NCBI GenBank assembly: GCA_934234185.1 | Contig: CAKQHO010000030.1 | Location: forward strand, 1-30,976 | Reading direction: 5' to 3' | DNA from: an uncultured Psychrobacillus sp. | GTDB taxonomy: Bacteria > Bacillota > Bacilli > Bacillales_A > Planococcaceae | Length of the DNA stretch: 30,976 nt | Part shown: in pieces, positions 7,859 to 16,944 of the stretch | Numbering within the stretch: the stretch's first letter is position 1 | Layout: every line of letters starts with the position of its first letter | Translations under genes and position numbers: made by a program | Notes under the pieces: generated by a model | Databases searched by the model: none | What the model was told of the DNA's origin: nothing | The model's input: only the letters and a program-made list of their open reading frames with translations

Positions 7859-9337
7859 ATGAATTCCATGATGAAGGCAGTGATAGAGGCATCTTATTTA
7901 ACGGCGCAGTCAGCGGCACAGTACCGAACGATCCTCCGTTATTTTTATTTGCAGCATGAGAAAATGCGGGATTTTATAACACCAGAGGAAGTGTTGCAGC
8001 ATTTGCGTACGATTCCGCAGTTTGCTGATTATGATGAGGAGCAGCTTCATCAGCAATTGACACAGCTTGTGAAATGGAATAATTTAACGGCACGACAGGA
8101 CATGACGAATGCCCGCACGATTGAGGAATATAAGAAGAAGCGTTTTCGCTATCAACCGACGCCGTATACGATTGAAATTGAACGGATGCTGATTGAGCTA
8201 GAGCGTAAGGTGGATGACACTTTCAAAGGGTCACTTGAACGCTCGCAGTTTGAACGTTTGCTAGAGGTATTACAAAAGCTAGAAAATCCACCAATGACAC
8301 CGGATGCGTGCATGCATGTATGGGAGGATTTATTGCGCTACTTTAAAACGATTCGTACAAGCACAGCTGATTATATAGCCTATATTAATAGCGAAAAGAC
8401 GGATCAGCGAATGCAAACGGAGGCTTTTCTTGTATATAAGGCCAAGTTTACGAATTATTTGCGTGACTTTATCGTTTCTTTGCAGCGCACTTCCATTCAA
8501 ATTATCGAGCTACTGCAGAAGCAAACGAATGCTAAAATGCAGCCGTTTTTTAAGCAGCTCATCATCAAGGAAAAGTCGATTCCGCGGTTGGAGGATGTGT
8601 CCAAAACGGATGAGGAATATATGGAGGAATATGAAGCTTATTTTTATTCGATGAAGCGCTGGTTTTTAGAAATCGATGGCCAAAAAAGTGAGCTAGAAAT
8701 GCTGCAGTGGCAAACTAATGAAATGATTCGCCGTATTACTCGCTATGTGCAAAGGCTAGGGGAACGCCAGCACCATTTTAAAAGCCGTCGCAACGATTAT
8801 TTACATTTAGCCAAGTGGTTTAAGCAGTGTGACACGATGGAAGAGGCCCATAAAATTTCGGCCATCGTGTTTGGGGCTATGCAGGTGAAGCATGTGCAGT
8901 TAAAAACCTATACAACGGATGATCTGCATGCGGATACGTGGGACGAGCAGCCAGAGCATGTGACGATAAAGCCGCGGACGAGTAAATACCGTGAAAAAAC
9001 AAAGGCAACCGGCACTGAATTACAAACAGAGAAAAAGCGAGAGCAGCGGGAGCTTTATTTGAAGGAACGACAGCAGCAGGAGCAGGCTGTAAAAAATTAT
9101 TTCAAAGATGGGTTTGTCCAGCTTTCACAGTTAGAGCAGGTGGAACCTTTTATGCGTAAATTATTGCTTAGTTGGATGTCAAAGGGACGGACGAATAAGG
9201 AAGGACTTGTAACGACAGAGTCAGGTATGCTGCTGCGCGTGAAACTGTTAAAAGAAAAGGTTGTTATGCGAGCGCTAGATGGTGATTTACATATGCAAGA
9301 TGTTATTTTTGAGTTGGTCGAGGAGGGACAGGCCTGA
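7859..9337 (+). CDS. jetA: Wadjet JetA (DUF2397-type, kleisin-like subunit), 492 aa
   Basis: First gene of the Wadjet operon, which restricts plasmid DNA. Length (492 aa) and position fit DUF2397/TIGR02677 proteins (about 490 aa), equivalent to MksF, the kleisin-like bridge of the SMC complex. The N-terminal 100 residues look like winged-helix modules (TAQSAAQYRTILRYFY; TPEEVLQHLRTIPQF). The middle is long helices, and residues about 380-440 are highly charged (KKREQRELYLKERQQQEQ) before a C-terminal small domain. The start is ATG 7859 with AGGAGGT 10 nt upstream. Its TGA overlaps the jetB ATG by one base, implying coupled translation. Identification rests on the full four-gene order and lengths more than on any single motif. 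Confidence 0.85.
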   Translation: MNSMMKAVIEASYLTAQSAAQYRTILRYFYLQHEKMRDFITPEEVLQHLRTIPQFADYDEEQLHQQLTQLVKWNNLTARQDMTNARTIEEYKKKRFRYQPTPYTIEIERMLIELERKVDDTFKGSLERSQFERLLEVLQKLENPPMTPDACMHVWEDLLRYFKTIRTSTADYIAYINSEKTDQRMQTEAFLVYKAKFTNYLRDFIVSLQRTSIQIIELLQKQTNAKMQPFFKQLIIKEKSIPRLEDVSKTDEEYMEEYEAYFYSMKRWFLEIDGQKSELEMLQWQTNEMIRRITRYVQRLGERQHHFKSRRNDYLHLAKWFKQCDTMEEAHKISAIVFGAMQVKHVQLKTYTTDDLHADTWDEQPEHVTIKPRTSKYREKTKATGTELQTEKKREQRELYLKERQQQEQAVKNYFKDGFVQLSQLEQVEPFMRKLLLSWMSKGRTNKEGLVTTESGMLLRVKLLKEKVVMRALDGDLHMQDVIFELVEEGQA

Positions 9338-10485
9338 TGGACGAGCGTTTTGATGAGAAGGCGATACAAGGACTCGATTATTTACTGCATCATTTTTGGG
9401 TGCTTCGTAAAGAAGAGCCGGCGATGTATCAGTTGATTCGCGAGCGGCAAAAGGTGCTGCAGCGTTATGTGAATGACAAGCTTGGATTACAGCTTCATGT
9501 ACGTCAGCATTTTATCAAGCTAGAAAAGGTACCGATTTACCCGGAAAGTTGGATGGGGATTCAAGATTTTCAGACGCCGATGGATTATATGATTTTTTGC
9601 TATGCACTAGCTTTTATTGAAGGAAAGAGTATCGAGGAGCAGTTTTTGCTGTCGGAGCTATGTGAGGAAATTCGTGCGATTAGCGATGAGCCGGATGAGC
9701 TAGACTGGACGCTCTATCAGCACCGTAAGTCGTTAATTCGGGTGATGAAGGTGCTTGTTGATTTGCATTTAATCGAGACGATTGATGGGGATGTGCAGCG
9801 CTTTGATCATCATGAGGAACAGGAAGTACTGTATGAGGTGACGATTTATAGTCGCTATTTTATGCGAGTGCACCCAGAGGAGTTTACAGCGTTTGAAAAT
9901 GCGCAGCAGCTACTAGCGATGGAGCATACATATACAAATGAGGATGAGCGACGAAAGCGAGTATATCGTCAGTTATTTACAACTCCTGCGATGTTCAGAA
10001 GAGACAGTCAAGACCAGGATTTCGCCTATATCCGGAATTACCGAAACCGCATTAGTGACGACATTGAAAAGCATAGTGATTTAAAGCTACATGTGTTTAA
10101 AAATGTGGCGTTTTTATCAGTGACAGAGCCTAAAAAATACTATGATCTATTTCCGAATACGAAGTCTGTGACGGATATTATATTGCAGCTTTCTAACTAC
10201 TTACATGCTCATATAGAGCAGTATAGACCACAGGAGAACGGCAATATTGTATTGACGGAAGGACAGTTAAATGGAATTTTAGAAGAGCTTCGAGAAACGT
10301 TTGGGGAAGGCTGGGCAAAGCTTTATCGTGATAAGTCCATTGCTGGGGTACGCCAGGACGTTGTAGAAGAAATGGTGAATTGGCGTATGGCTTCTCTGGA
10401 GGAAGGGTTTATTGAGCTTCATGCATTACTTGGTGTACTTGCAGGGGCATATCCATCAGATTATAAGAAGGAGGAATATGCATGA
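9337..10485 (+). CDS. jetB: Wadjet JetB (DUF2398-type, MksE/KITE-like subunit), 382 aa
   Basis: Second gene of the operon. At 382 aa it fits DUF2398/TIGR02678 (about 375 aa). It begins with helical repeats (GLDYLLHHFWVLRKEEPAMY). The stretch FIKLEKVPIYPESWMGIQDF followed by DYMIFCYALAFIEGK is typical of that family. JetB is the winged-helix (KITE/MksE-like) partner that binds the JetA kleisin near the SMC head. The ATG overlaps the jetA stop by one base and has GAGGAGGGA upstream inside jetA. The 3' end overlaps jetC by 4 nt (ATGA). No truncation is evident. It acts in the cytoplasm as part of the DNA-loop-extruding complex. Confidence 0.85.
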   Translation: MDERFDEKAIQGLDYLLHHFWVLRKEEPAMYQLIRERQKVLQRYVNDKLGLQLHVRQHFIKLEKVPIYPESWMGIQDFQTPMDYMIFCYALAFIEGKSIEEQFLLSELCEEIRAISDEPDELDWTLYQHRKSLIRVMKVLVDLHLIETIDGDVQRFDHHEEQEVLYEVTIYSRYFMRVHPEEFTAFENAQQLLAMEHTYTNEDERRKRVYRQLFTTPAMFRRDSQDQDFAYIRNYRNRISDDIEKHSDLKLHVFKNVAFLSVTEPKKYYDLFPNTKSVTDIILQLSNYLHAHIEQYRPQENGNIVLTEGQLNGILEELRETFGEGWAKLYRDKSIAGVRQDVVEEMVNWRMASLEEGFIELHALLGVLAGAYPSDYKKEEYA

Positions 10486-13400
10486 ACAAGTGGCAAATGA
10501 ACCGAGCAGGGCTGCTAAACTTTTGGTATTACGATGATGAAACATTTGAATTTGAAGATGGGAAGCTGCTTTTGCGCGGGACGAATGGCTCTGGTAAATC
10601 GGTGACGATGCAAAGCTTTATTCCGGTCCTGTTAGATGGACGAAAAACACCGGACCGCTTAGATCCATTTGGTTCAAAGGCACGTAAGATGAGTGATTAT
10701 TTGCTTGGGGAAGAGGAAATTACGAATCGCGAGGAGCGTACAGGTTATTTATTCCTTGAGTATAAAATGAAGGGCACCGAGCAGTACGTAACGACCGGGA
10801 TTGGGATGCAGGCGCGCCGCAAAAAGGATTTGAAGTCGTGGTATTTCGTTATTACGGATAATCGCCGAATAGGCTTTGATTTTGACTTAGCGCATCGCAA
10901 TAAAACAGAGATTATTCCGTATTCACACAAGGAATTGCAAAATCGGATTGGGGTCGGTGGGGTGGTAACTGATTCGCAAAAGGAATATGCAGAGCTTGTG
11001 AATAAATATATTTTCGGCTTTGAAACGATGGAGGCATATGAGGATTTAGTGAAGCTGCTTATTCAGTTGCGCGCTCCGAAGTTATCAAAGGATTTTAAGC
11101 CGACAGTTATTTATGAAATTTTAGAGTCAGCATTACCACCTTTAACGGATGATGAATTGCGCCATTTATCGGATACGATTGAGAGCATGGACCAGACGCA
11201 GCAGCAATTGGAGCAGCTGACACTTGAGTTCGAGGCGAATCAAAAGATTTTGAAGCGCTATAAAACATACAATGAGTATATTTTAGCAGAGCGGGCGGAC
11301 CGTGTAGTAAAGGCAGAGCAACGTTTAGCTGATGTGGAAGCGAAAAAAGCAGAGCAGACTCAGCATTTAAACCAAGCGACGCAAATGGCTCAGCAGCTGG
11401 CGGATGAGCAGATCACCGTGAAGCGTGATTTAGACGTAGGCGAAAAGGAAAAAATGTCCCTTATGAAGCATGAAGTATGGGATATACAGGAGAAGCTAAA
11501 GGAAAACGAGCAGTCACTTGAAGGCGTTGTTTTGAATATCGAGAAACAACAAAAGCGTAAGGATGCTGCTGAAAGTAAAAGAATTCATTTGTTGGGTAAT
11601 ATTCGTGAGAAACAGGACGAGCTAGCAATGAAGGAAGCAGAGCAGCGAGAAATTTTGCAGGAAATGCAGGCTTTAGCAGCAGATGCAGATTTTACAGCCC
11701 ATGCTTTAAATGTTGATAGCTTGGCACGTCACTCTGTGCAATTCGATTATTGGGAACGAGAAATCTTTGAACATAAGGAGAAGCTGCGCCAAGTGGAAAA
11801 GCTTGTGACAGAGCATAGTCACTTACAGCAACAAGATAAGGAGCTTGAGCGCAAATCCTCTGAATTTAGCAAAGAAATTGATAGTAAGCAAAAGGAGTTA
11901 GACCAGGCACAGCATTGGTTTGATGAAGAGTTGCATCAGTTAAAAACGTCTATTTTTGCATGGATGCAAGAGTACGAGAAACTGGATTATTCGACTGAGG
12001 AACAGCAACAAATCTCTCATATTTTAGATCAATTATATGAAAAAACTACTTACCGTGAGGCAACGAATATTTTAAATAGTGGTTTGAATACCTACCGTGG
12101 TGAGTTAATGGCGGAAATGAAAGAAAATGAAAAAGCTCAGCAGAAAATTCGCGAGGACATTGGGTTGTTGGAGGAACGGGTTGAAAAATTACGTGCTGAG
12201 GAGCTGGCTGAGCCAGAGCGTATGCAAGGGACCATTACATTCCGACAGCAGCTTACTGAGAAGCAAATTCCGTTTGTACCGTTTTATGCGGCAGTGGAGT
12301 TTCAGGAGCATGTGACGGACGAGCAAAAAGCGAGGCTGGAGGCGGTGCTTTCAGCGACAGGTGTGTTAGATAGTCTCATTTCTTCCGAGGTATTTGAGGT
12401 ACAGGAGGATTCGCTTTTAATTCCAAATGCACAGCTATTAGGCTACACATTAGCAGATTTCCTACAGCCGGATGTTGATGTAGAAGGGATCACTTCTGGA
12501 TTGGTCGATGAAATTTTACGCAGTATTCCGATTGATGAAAAGGACGGCATATTTTCAGTGGATGAGCGCGGCTTTTATCGTCTAGGGATTGTGAATGGGC
12601 ATGCGCCAGAGCAAGGACCTTCCAAGTACATCGGCCGAACGTCTCGTAAACGATATCAGCAGGAGCAAATTGCCATAACAATGGAGAGCATTTCGCAATT
12701 GCAAAATGAACTGCTAGAGCTGCAACAGCATTTGGCAGATTTAAAGCAATCTTTTGAAGCAACGAAGGAATGGGAAGCGGCTATTCCAACAGATAACACG
12801 CTTCATGACATTCATACTGAAATGCTTGGGACGATTACTCTGCAACGTATGTTAAAAGAAGAGTTAATGAAAAACGACTCCAAATGGAATGAAGTGCGAC
12901 AGCAATTAAAAGTAGTGCGTCAAAAGCTATATCAAGCACAAGGCACGCTAAACGTTGCCCAAACGAAGGAGGCCATTGACGAAGCACTGCAATTAATGGA
13001 TGAGTACCTGCAAGAATTCAATAAATTGCGCCGGACATTAATGGAGCAAATGAATGCAAAAACAAGAGCAGAGGAATTGCAGCATCAGCTGGAGGAATTA
13101 GAGGATACATTAGCGGAATATCAAGATGAGCTAATTGATTCTCAAAACAAGCAGGCGAAGCTAGAGGCAGAAATTGAATCTCAAAAGCAACAGCTACAGC
13201 TTGAAGGAGCGGATGATATCCAGCAACGCATTGCGCAGTTGCAGGATGAGCTAAAGCGTTTAAGAGAGCGAGATGACAAAATACGTACAGATTTACCACG
13301 TAAGCAGTCTGAGATGGAACGACTGAAAGGTGAACTTGAGCGTTCTGCAAAAGAAGTGAATTTCGCACAGCTCATGCTACAGCAGTGGCAGCGAGCGTTG

Positions 13401-14525
13401 CAGAATGAGCTCGATTTAGAATTTGTTCCAGTAGAAAGCCATGTGGCGAAGGATATTTTGGGGCAATTAAAAGATAGGCTTCAGCAGCAAGACCGTTCTA
13501 AATTGCAGGAGAGTCTATCGAGAGTTATCCAAGACGAAATGAATAACTTAGCTGAATATCATGTTAGCAGCTATTTAAAGGAAACTGAAATGCTTGAGGA
13601 GCTTGCGGAATTGGATGACGAAAGATTAGAAGCATTCATCCAATTGAAAGGTCGCCGTATGATCGAGTTAGAATACCGTGGGCAGCGTGTAAGCCCTTAT
13701 ACGATCGATCAAGCGCTAAAGGATGATTTAGAGGAGCGCCGTCATTATTTAGATGAGCAGGATCGTGAATTATATGAGGATATTATTGTTAATTCGGTTG
13801 GTCGTATTTTACGTCAGCGTATTGCCCGTGCAGAGCAGTGGGTCAAGCAGATGGATGAAATTATGGCCAAGCGGGATAATTCGTCTGGTTTAATTTTCTC
13901 TGTAAGCTGGAAGCCGCGTACAGCCGAGGCTGAGGACGAACTGGATACGAAGGAGCTTGTGCAGCTTCTTCAACGTAAAAGTAATTTCTTAAGTGATGCC
14001 GATTTGCAAAAAATTACGAAGCATTTCCGCTCGCGTATTGAAAGTGCAAAGGAGACCATTGGGTTACGTAACGAGGGGAACACCTTGCATCAAGTGCTAA
14101 AAGAGGTGCTGGATTATCGTAAGTGGTTCTCGTTCGTGCTGTCCTACACGCGTCAGAATGAAACGAAAAAAGAGCTGACGAACAATGCGTTCTATAAGTT
14201 TAGTGGCGGCGAGAAGGCGATGGCGATGTATATCCCATTGTTTACAGCAGCTTATTCTCGTTATAAGGAAGCGGATGACATGGCCCCTTATATCATTTCG
14301 TTAGATGAGGCGTTTGCAGGTGTCGATGAGCAAAATATTCGAGATATGTTCGAGGTAGTGGAGCAGCTTGGCTTTAATTATATTATGAACTCACAGGTCA
14401 TTTGGGGTGATTACGATACAGTATCGAGCTTGGCAATTGCAGAGCTTGTGCGACCAAAAAATGCAGATTTCGTAACCGTTTTAAATTATATGTGGAATGG
14501 TAAGGAACGTGTGTTAGTTGAATAG
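10482..14525 (+). CDS. jetC: Wadjet JetC (SMC/MukB-like ATPase, TIGR02680-type), 1347 aa
   Basis: Motor subunit of the Wadjet complex; ATP hydrolysis drives DNA loop extrusion, by which the complex tests plasmid size and shape. The Walker A motif GTNGSGKS is at 33-40. After a head subdomain come two long coiled-coil stretches (about 250-570 and 720-980, rich in E/Q/K heptads) around a hinge-like globular part. The C-terminal head carries the ABC signature FSGGEK (1240-1245) and Walker B ISLDEAF with Asp1275 and Glu1276. All catalytic motifs are intact. Length matches TIGR02680 (about 1350 aa). The ATG overlaps the jetB stop by 4 nt, and the 3' end overlaps jetD by 8 nt. Confidence 0.92.
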   Translation: MNKWQMNRAGLLNFWYYDDETFEFEDGKLLLRGTNGSGKSVTMQSFIPVLLDGRKTPDRLDPFGSKARKMSDYLLGEEEITNREERTGYLFLEYKMKGTEQYVTTGIGMQARRKKDLKSWYFVITDNRRIGFDFDLAHRNKTEIIPYSHKELQNRIGVGGVVTDSQKEYAELVNKYIFGFETMEAYEDLVKLLIQLRAPKLSKDFKPTVIYEILESALPPLTDDELRHLSDTIESMDQTQQQLEQLTLEFEANQKILKRYKTYNEYILAERADRVVKAEQRLADVEAKKAEQTQHLNQATQMAQQLADEQITVKRDLDVGEKEKMSLMKHEVWDIQEKLKENEQSLEGVVLNIEKQQKRKDAAESKRIHLLGNIREKQDELAMKEAEQREILQEMQALAADADFTAHALNVDSLARHSVQFDYWEREIFEHKEKLRQVEKLVTEHSHLQQQDKELERKSSEFSKEIDSKQKELDQAQHWFDEELHQLKTSIFAWMQEYEKLDYSTEEQQQISHILDQLYEKTTYREATNILNSGLNTYRGELMAEMKENEKAQQKIREDIGLLEERVEKLRAEELAEPERMQGTITFRQQLTEKQIPFVPFYAAVEFQEHVTDEQKARLEAVLSATGVLDSLISSEVFEVQEDSLLIPNAQLLGYTLADFLQPDVDVEGITSGLVDEILRSIPIDEKDGIFSVDERGFYRLGIVNGHAPEQGPSKYIGRTSRKRYQQEQIAITMESISQLQNELLELQQHLADLKQSFEATKEWEAAIPTDNTLHDIHTEMLGTITLQRMLKEELMKNDSKWNEVRQQLKVVRQKLYQAQGTLNVAQTKEAIDEALQLMDEYLQEFNKLRRTLMEQMNAKTRAEELQHQLEELEDTLAEYQDELIDSQNKQAKLEAEIESQKQQLQLEGADDIQQRIAQLQDELKRLRERDDKIRTDLPRKQSEMERLKGELERSAKEVNFAQLMLQQWQRALQNELDLEFVPVESHVAKDILGQLKDRLQQQDRSKLQESLSRVIQDEMNNLAEYHVSSYLKETEMLEELAELDDERLEAFIQLKGRRMIELEYRGQRVSPYTIDQALKDDLEERRHYLDEQDRELYEDIIVNSVGRILRQRIARAEQWVKQMDEIMAKRDNSSGLIFSVSWKPRTAEAEDELDTKELVQLLQRKSNFLSDADLQKITKHFRSRIESAKETIGLRNEGNTLHQVLKEVLDYRKWFSFVLSYTRQNETKKELTNNAFYKFSGGEKAMAMYIPLFTAAYSRYKEADDMAPYIISLDEAFAGVDEQNIRDMFEVVEQLGFNYIMNSQVIWGDYDTVSSLAIAELVRPKNADFVTVLNYMWNGKERVLVE

Positions 14526-15765
14526 ATTAGCTGCATTTGAGCATAAAGCATTTGTGAAATTGTTTCAATTGTTCAAGAAAAAATATTATTCGTTAGGTGC
14601 TATGCGTGGAACGATTTCTTTAAAGGATTTCACTGCTGAAGAAATCGAGGAGATTGCTGGCTTCTTAGGTGTACCTGTGGTGCATTTAGCGAGAAAAGGC
14701 TCATTGTCGCTAAAGCAGTTTGAAGAGCAGTTGGCGACATCGGCTTTTGCAAATATTTCATTAGTAGAGCTTGTGGAAGCAGTTTTAAAGGAGAAGCTAC
14801 AGACGAAGGAGCAGGCGTTAGCAGAAAAAAATACAGCTGAAGCCGACTTTGTGGCTCGGTTGTGTGATATATTAGTTGATTGTCCGAGGTGGTTTGCGCA
14901 AATTGAAAAGCGCACCTCGGATAGTCGTTTTATTTGGCAGCTTCAAGAAAGTGTTTTACCAGAAATAGAGCGTGTTGCACAAGCTGTCCTTCAGCGTTTA
15001 GATGAAAATGTATTTGAACGGCTTCCGATTTTTGCACAGCGTACGACGGGAAATCCACATGCCTTTGATGCGAATACTTTAGCAGGTAAGCTGCTAGTGC
15101 ATGCTGCCTTTAGTCTGAGCGATGAGGAAGTGGCATTTCCGAGAACGACTGAGGAACGGGTCGATTTACTGGCGACCCTACAAATTGTACAGGATGACTT
15201 GTGGAATTTTGTCACGTGCCAAGGCTTCCACGGCTATTTAGGTGATACGGTACATCCAGTTTGGCAAGCAGCTGTTGAGACTTGTAGTGCGTTGAATATG
15301 CCGATGCGTGAGCTACTGAAGGTTACCCGTGTGGAGCCAAATGTAGGTCGTCATGTATGGATTGTTGAAAATTCGAGTGTTGCATCAACATTGATGGACG
15401 AAAATCCTAATGCACCTATCATTTGCACACATGGTCAACTTCGAATGGCAAGCTGGAGATTGTTAGATTTAATCATGCAAGACGAAGATATTGTGCTGCA
15501 TTATTCAGGGGATTTGGATCCGGAAGGGTTACTCATTGCGCAAAAAATTGTGAAGCGTTATCCAGGGCACGTTGAACTTTGGCAGATGGATGAAACAAGC
15601 TATATGCTAGGAAAGTCTGAAGAACTGCTACCGAATGAGCGGTTATTGAAATTGCAAAAGGTAGAAATTTTGCCTACTGTTGTTGAAAGAATGAAAACCG
15701 ATCAGCGTGCTGCATATCAAGAAGGTTGGCTCCACTTGTTGCTAGGGGATTTACGAATAGTTTGA
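14518..15765 (+). CDS. jetD: Wadjet JetD (DUF2399-type, TOPRIM-like nuclease), 415 aa
   Basis: Last gene of the operon and the nuclease subunit that cleaves the captured circular DNA. The C-terminal DUF2399 region holds a TOPRIM-like metal site: VWIVENSS with Glu284, then GDLDPEG with Asp332 and Asp334, as in Spo11/TopoVI-A-type nucleases. The N-terminal half (LAAFEHKAFVKLFQLFKKKY onward) is helical and probably the DUF3323-like dimer/DNA-binding arm. The start is a TTG at 14518 with AAGGAA 10 nt upstream. It overlaps the last 8 nt of jetC, so initiation probably depends on translation of jetC. Active-site residues look intact, so the system is likely functional. Confidence 0.87.
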   Translation: MNRLAAFEHKAFVKLFQLFKKKYYSLGAMRGTISLKDFTAEEIEEIAGFLGVPVVHLARKGSLSLKQFEEQLATSAFANISLVELVEAVLKEKLQTKEQALAEKNTAEADFVARLCDILVDCPRWFAQIEKRTSDSRFIWQLQESVLPEIERVAQAVLQRLDENVFERLPIFAQRTTGNPHAFDANTLAGKLLVHAAFSLSDEEVAFPRTTEERVDLLATLQIVQDDLWNFVTCQGFHGYLGDTVHPVWQAAVETCSALNMPMRELLKVTRVEPNVGRHVWIVENSSVASTLMDENPNAPIICTHGQLRMASWRLLDLIMQDEDIVLHYSGDLDPEGLLIAQKIVKRYPGHVELWQMDETSYMLGKSEELLPNERLLKLQKVEILPTVVERMKTDQRAAYQEGWLHLLLGDLRIV

Positions 15766-15809
15766 ATGTCTGGTATCATTCCAATTTCTAGTCTTCACTG
15801 GAGTTAGCA

Positions 15810-15929
15810 ATGATAATTCGAGGAGGCCAATCAGTGCCAGGAGATCTTGAAATATTAAAAGATGTGACCTGGGAGTTCGACCAACTGGTATATGTCATTC
15901 ACATAGTAATATGCATCTTTCTGTTATAA
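15810..15929 (+). CDS. Possible small ORF, 39 aa (or 31 aa from GTG)
   Basis: The frame opens with ATG at 15810 (MIIRGGQSVPGDLEILKDVT…) and ends in a hydrophobic tail. An internal GTG at 15834 has AGGAGG 7 nt before it and would give 31 aa. The product is not recognised. It could be the start of a decayed gene, since the tail ends abruptly, or a small peptide co-transcribed with jetD. Confidence 0.25.
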   Translation: MIIRGGQSVPGDLEILKDVTWEFDQLVYVIHIVICIFLL

Positions 15930-15970
15930 AGGAGGATCTCTTTTCCATTCTTTATGATGAATAAAAAAAT

Positions 15971-16013
15971 AAAGTAGCTTTCTCTTTAAGAGGGGAGTAG
16001 CTACTTTTTTTTT
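15971..16013 (+). terminator. Rho-independent terminator of the Wadjet operon
   Basis: AAAGTAGCT pairs with AGCTACTTT around an inner CTCTT/GAGGG stem, followed by a run of nine T in total. It lies about 200 nt after jetD and is the first good terminator for the operon. Confidence 0.85.
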
Positions 16014-16084
16014 GTAGGGAAGGAATAAGGTGCTAAATTAATAACTCTTTATTGAATTCATTTATTTTTCTTTTCTCAATCATT

Positions 16085-16324
16085 GGGCTACGACCCACTT
16101 TGCGGTAGTTATGAGTGGGCAGTTTTGATACTAGATTACTGGAATTGTCCTTCTTGTTATTCAATAATTCCAATGTAAGGTGGGGAAGATTATTTTTCTT
16201 ATGCGAAGAAGTTGTCTATGAAGACGAGGACGGTAAATTGAATAACCATTTTAATATGGATGGAAATCATAATCCGAAGCTGAAAAGGAACTGTTGCATT
16301 TGCAAGAGCTCCTTTTTGCTTTAA
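16085..16324 (+). pseudogene. Possible frame-broken zinc-ribbon protein
   Basis: One frame reads YEWAVLILDYWNCPSCYSII and stops. Another frame, open from a GTG at 16115, reads VVYEDEDGKLNNHFNMDGNH and ends KRNCCICKSSFLL. The two C-x2-C pairs (CPSC and CCIC) would make a plausible zinc ribbon if joined by a frameshift near 16165-16180. No good ribosome-binding site is visible. I do not know the family. It may be a decayed small gene or chance. Confidence 0.25.
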
Positions 16325-16362
16325 GGTCATCTATGTAAGAAGATTAATAAACTACACAACGT

Positions 16363-16944
16363 CTATGGTTGCAAATCGCCTACATACATTTTTCCTTTTT
16401 CATTGTAGCCGACAGGTGTAACAAAAGAGATGTACCACTCATAATTTTCTGAGGCTATTTTTTCATTCAACTCAAATATATCGTAATTTGTTCCCACTGT
16501 CCCTGGTGACAAATTGAAAAGATAATTCTTTTGCTGCTGATAAAAGTCGTAGAGCTTTTCCTCCGCACTTGTATTTAGAAAAATACTACTAATTGAATGG
16601 TCCTCTGTAGAGTTTAACATCCTTAGAAAACCGTCTTCTTTCGTAGAGGTGCTTTTCTTCTTTACCTCATAATCAATAGCAACTACCCAGTAGATAAAGC
16701 CTTCTTTTTCTTCTAATTCTAATTCTGCTGCCAAGCTTTTATCTAGTTGATGCATATTTTTCAACTGATAAGTTATATTGCCTACTGTAGAAACCTCCGG
16801 AATATCTTTTAAACTATTCTCTTCTTTGGATACTTCTATTATTTTCTCTTCTTCACTAGCTATCCCTTTTGAATTCTCATCCTGATTTCCATCACAAGCT
16901 ACTAAAAAAACTGCTAACATACCAATCCCTATTTTTTTGAACAC
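16363..16944 (-). CDS. Putative lipoprotein, 193 aa
   Basis: GTG start at 16944 with GGGGGA upstream. A short signal peptide (MFKKIGIGMLAVFLVAC) ends in a lipobox LVAC with Cys17, so the protein should be lipidated and anchored to the outer face of the membrane. A low-complexity acidic linker (about 20-55) precedes a beta-rich domain (VGNITYQLKNM … GFIYWVVAIDYEVKKK … YEWYISFVTPVGY). It resembles DUF4352-like immunoglobulin-type lipoproteins of Bacillales, but no signature residue settles this. It is transcribed alone. Substrate or partner is unknown. Confidence 0.75.
   Translation of the reverse strand: MFKKIGIGMLAVFLVACDGNQDENSKGIASEEEKIIEVSKEENSLKDIPEVSTVGNITYQLKNMHQLDKSLAAELELEEKEGFIYWVVAIDYEVKKKSTSTKEDGFLRMLNSTEDHSISSIFLNTSAEEKLYDFYQQQKNYLFNLSPGTVGTNYDIFELNEKIASENYEWYISFVTPVGYNEKGKMYVGDLQP

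Larger units (their letters stand above)
15766..16362. other. Intergenic region downstream of Wadjet
   Basis: It contains a possible small ORF (15810-15929), a strong terminator (15971-16013), and what may be a frame-broken zinc-ribbon gene (about 16085-16324). Nothing else is recognisable. Confidence 0.5.

Noticed and set aside
12490..13375. Long minus-strand frames inside jetC
   Set aside because: They are antisense shadows of the intact jetC reading frame, rich in Cys/Ser/Phe as expected, without ribosome-binding sites.
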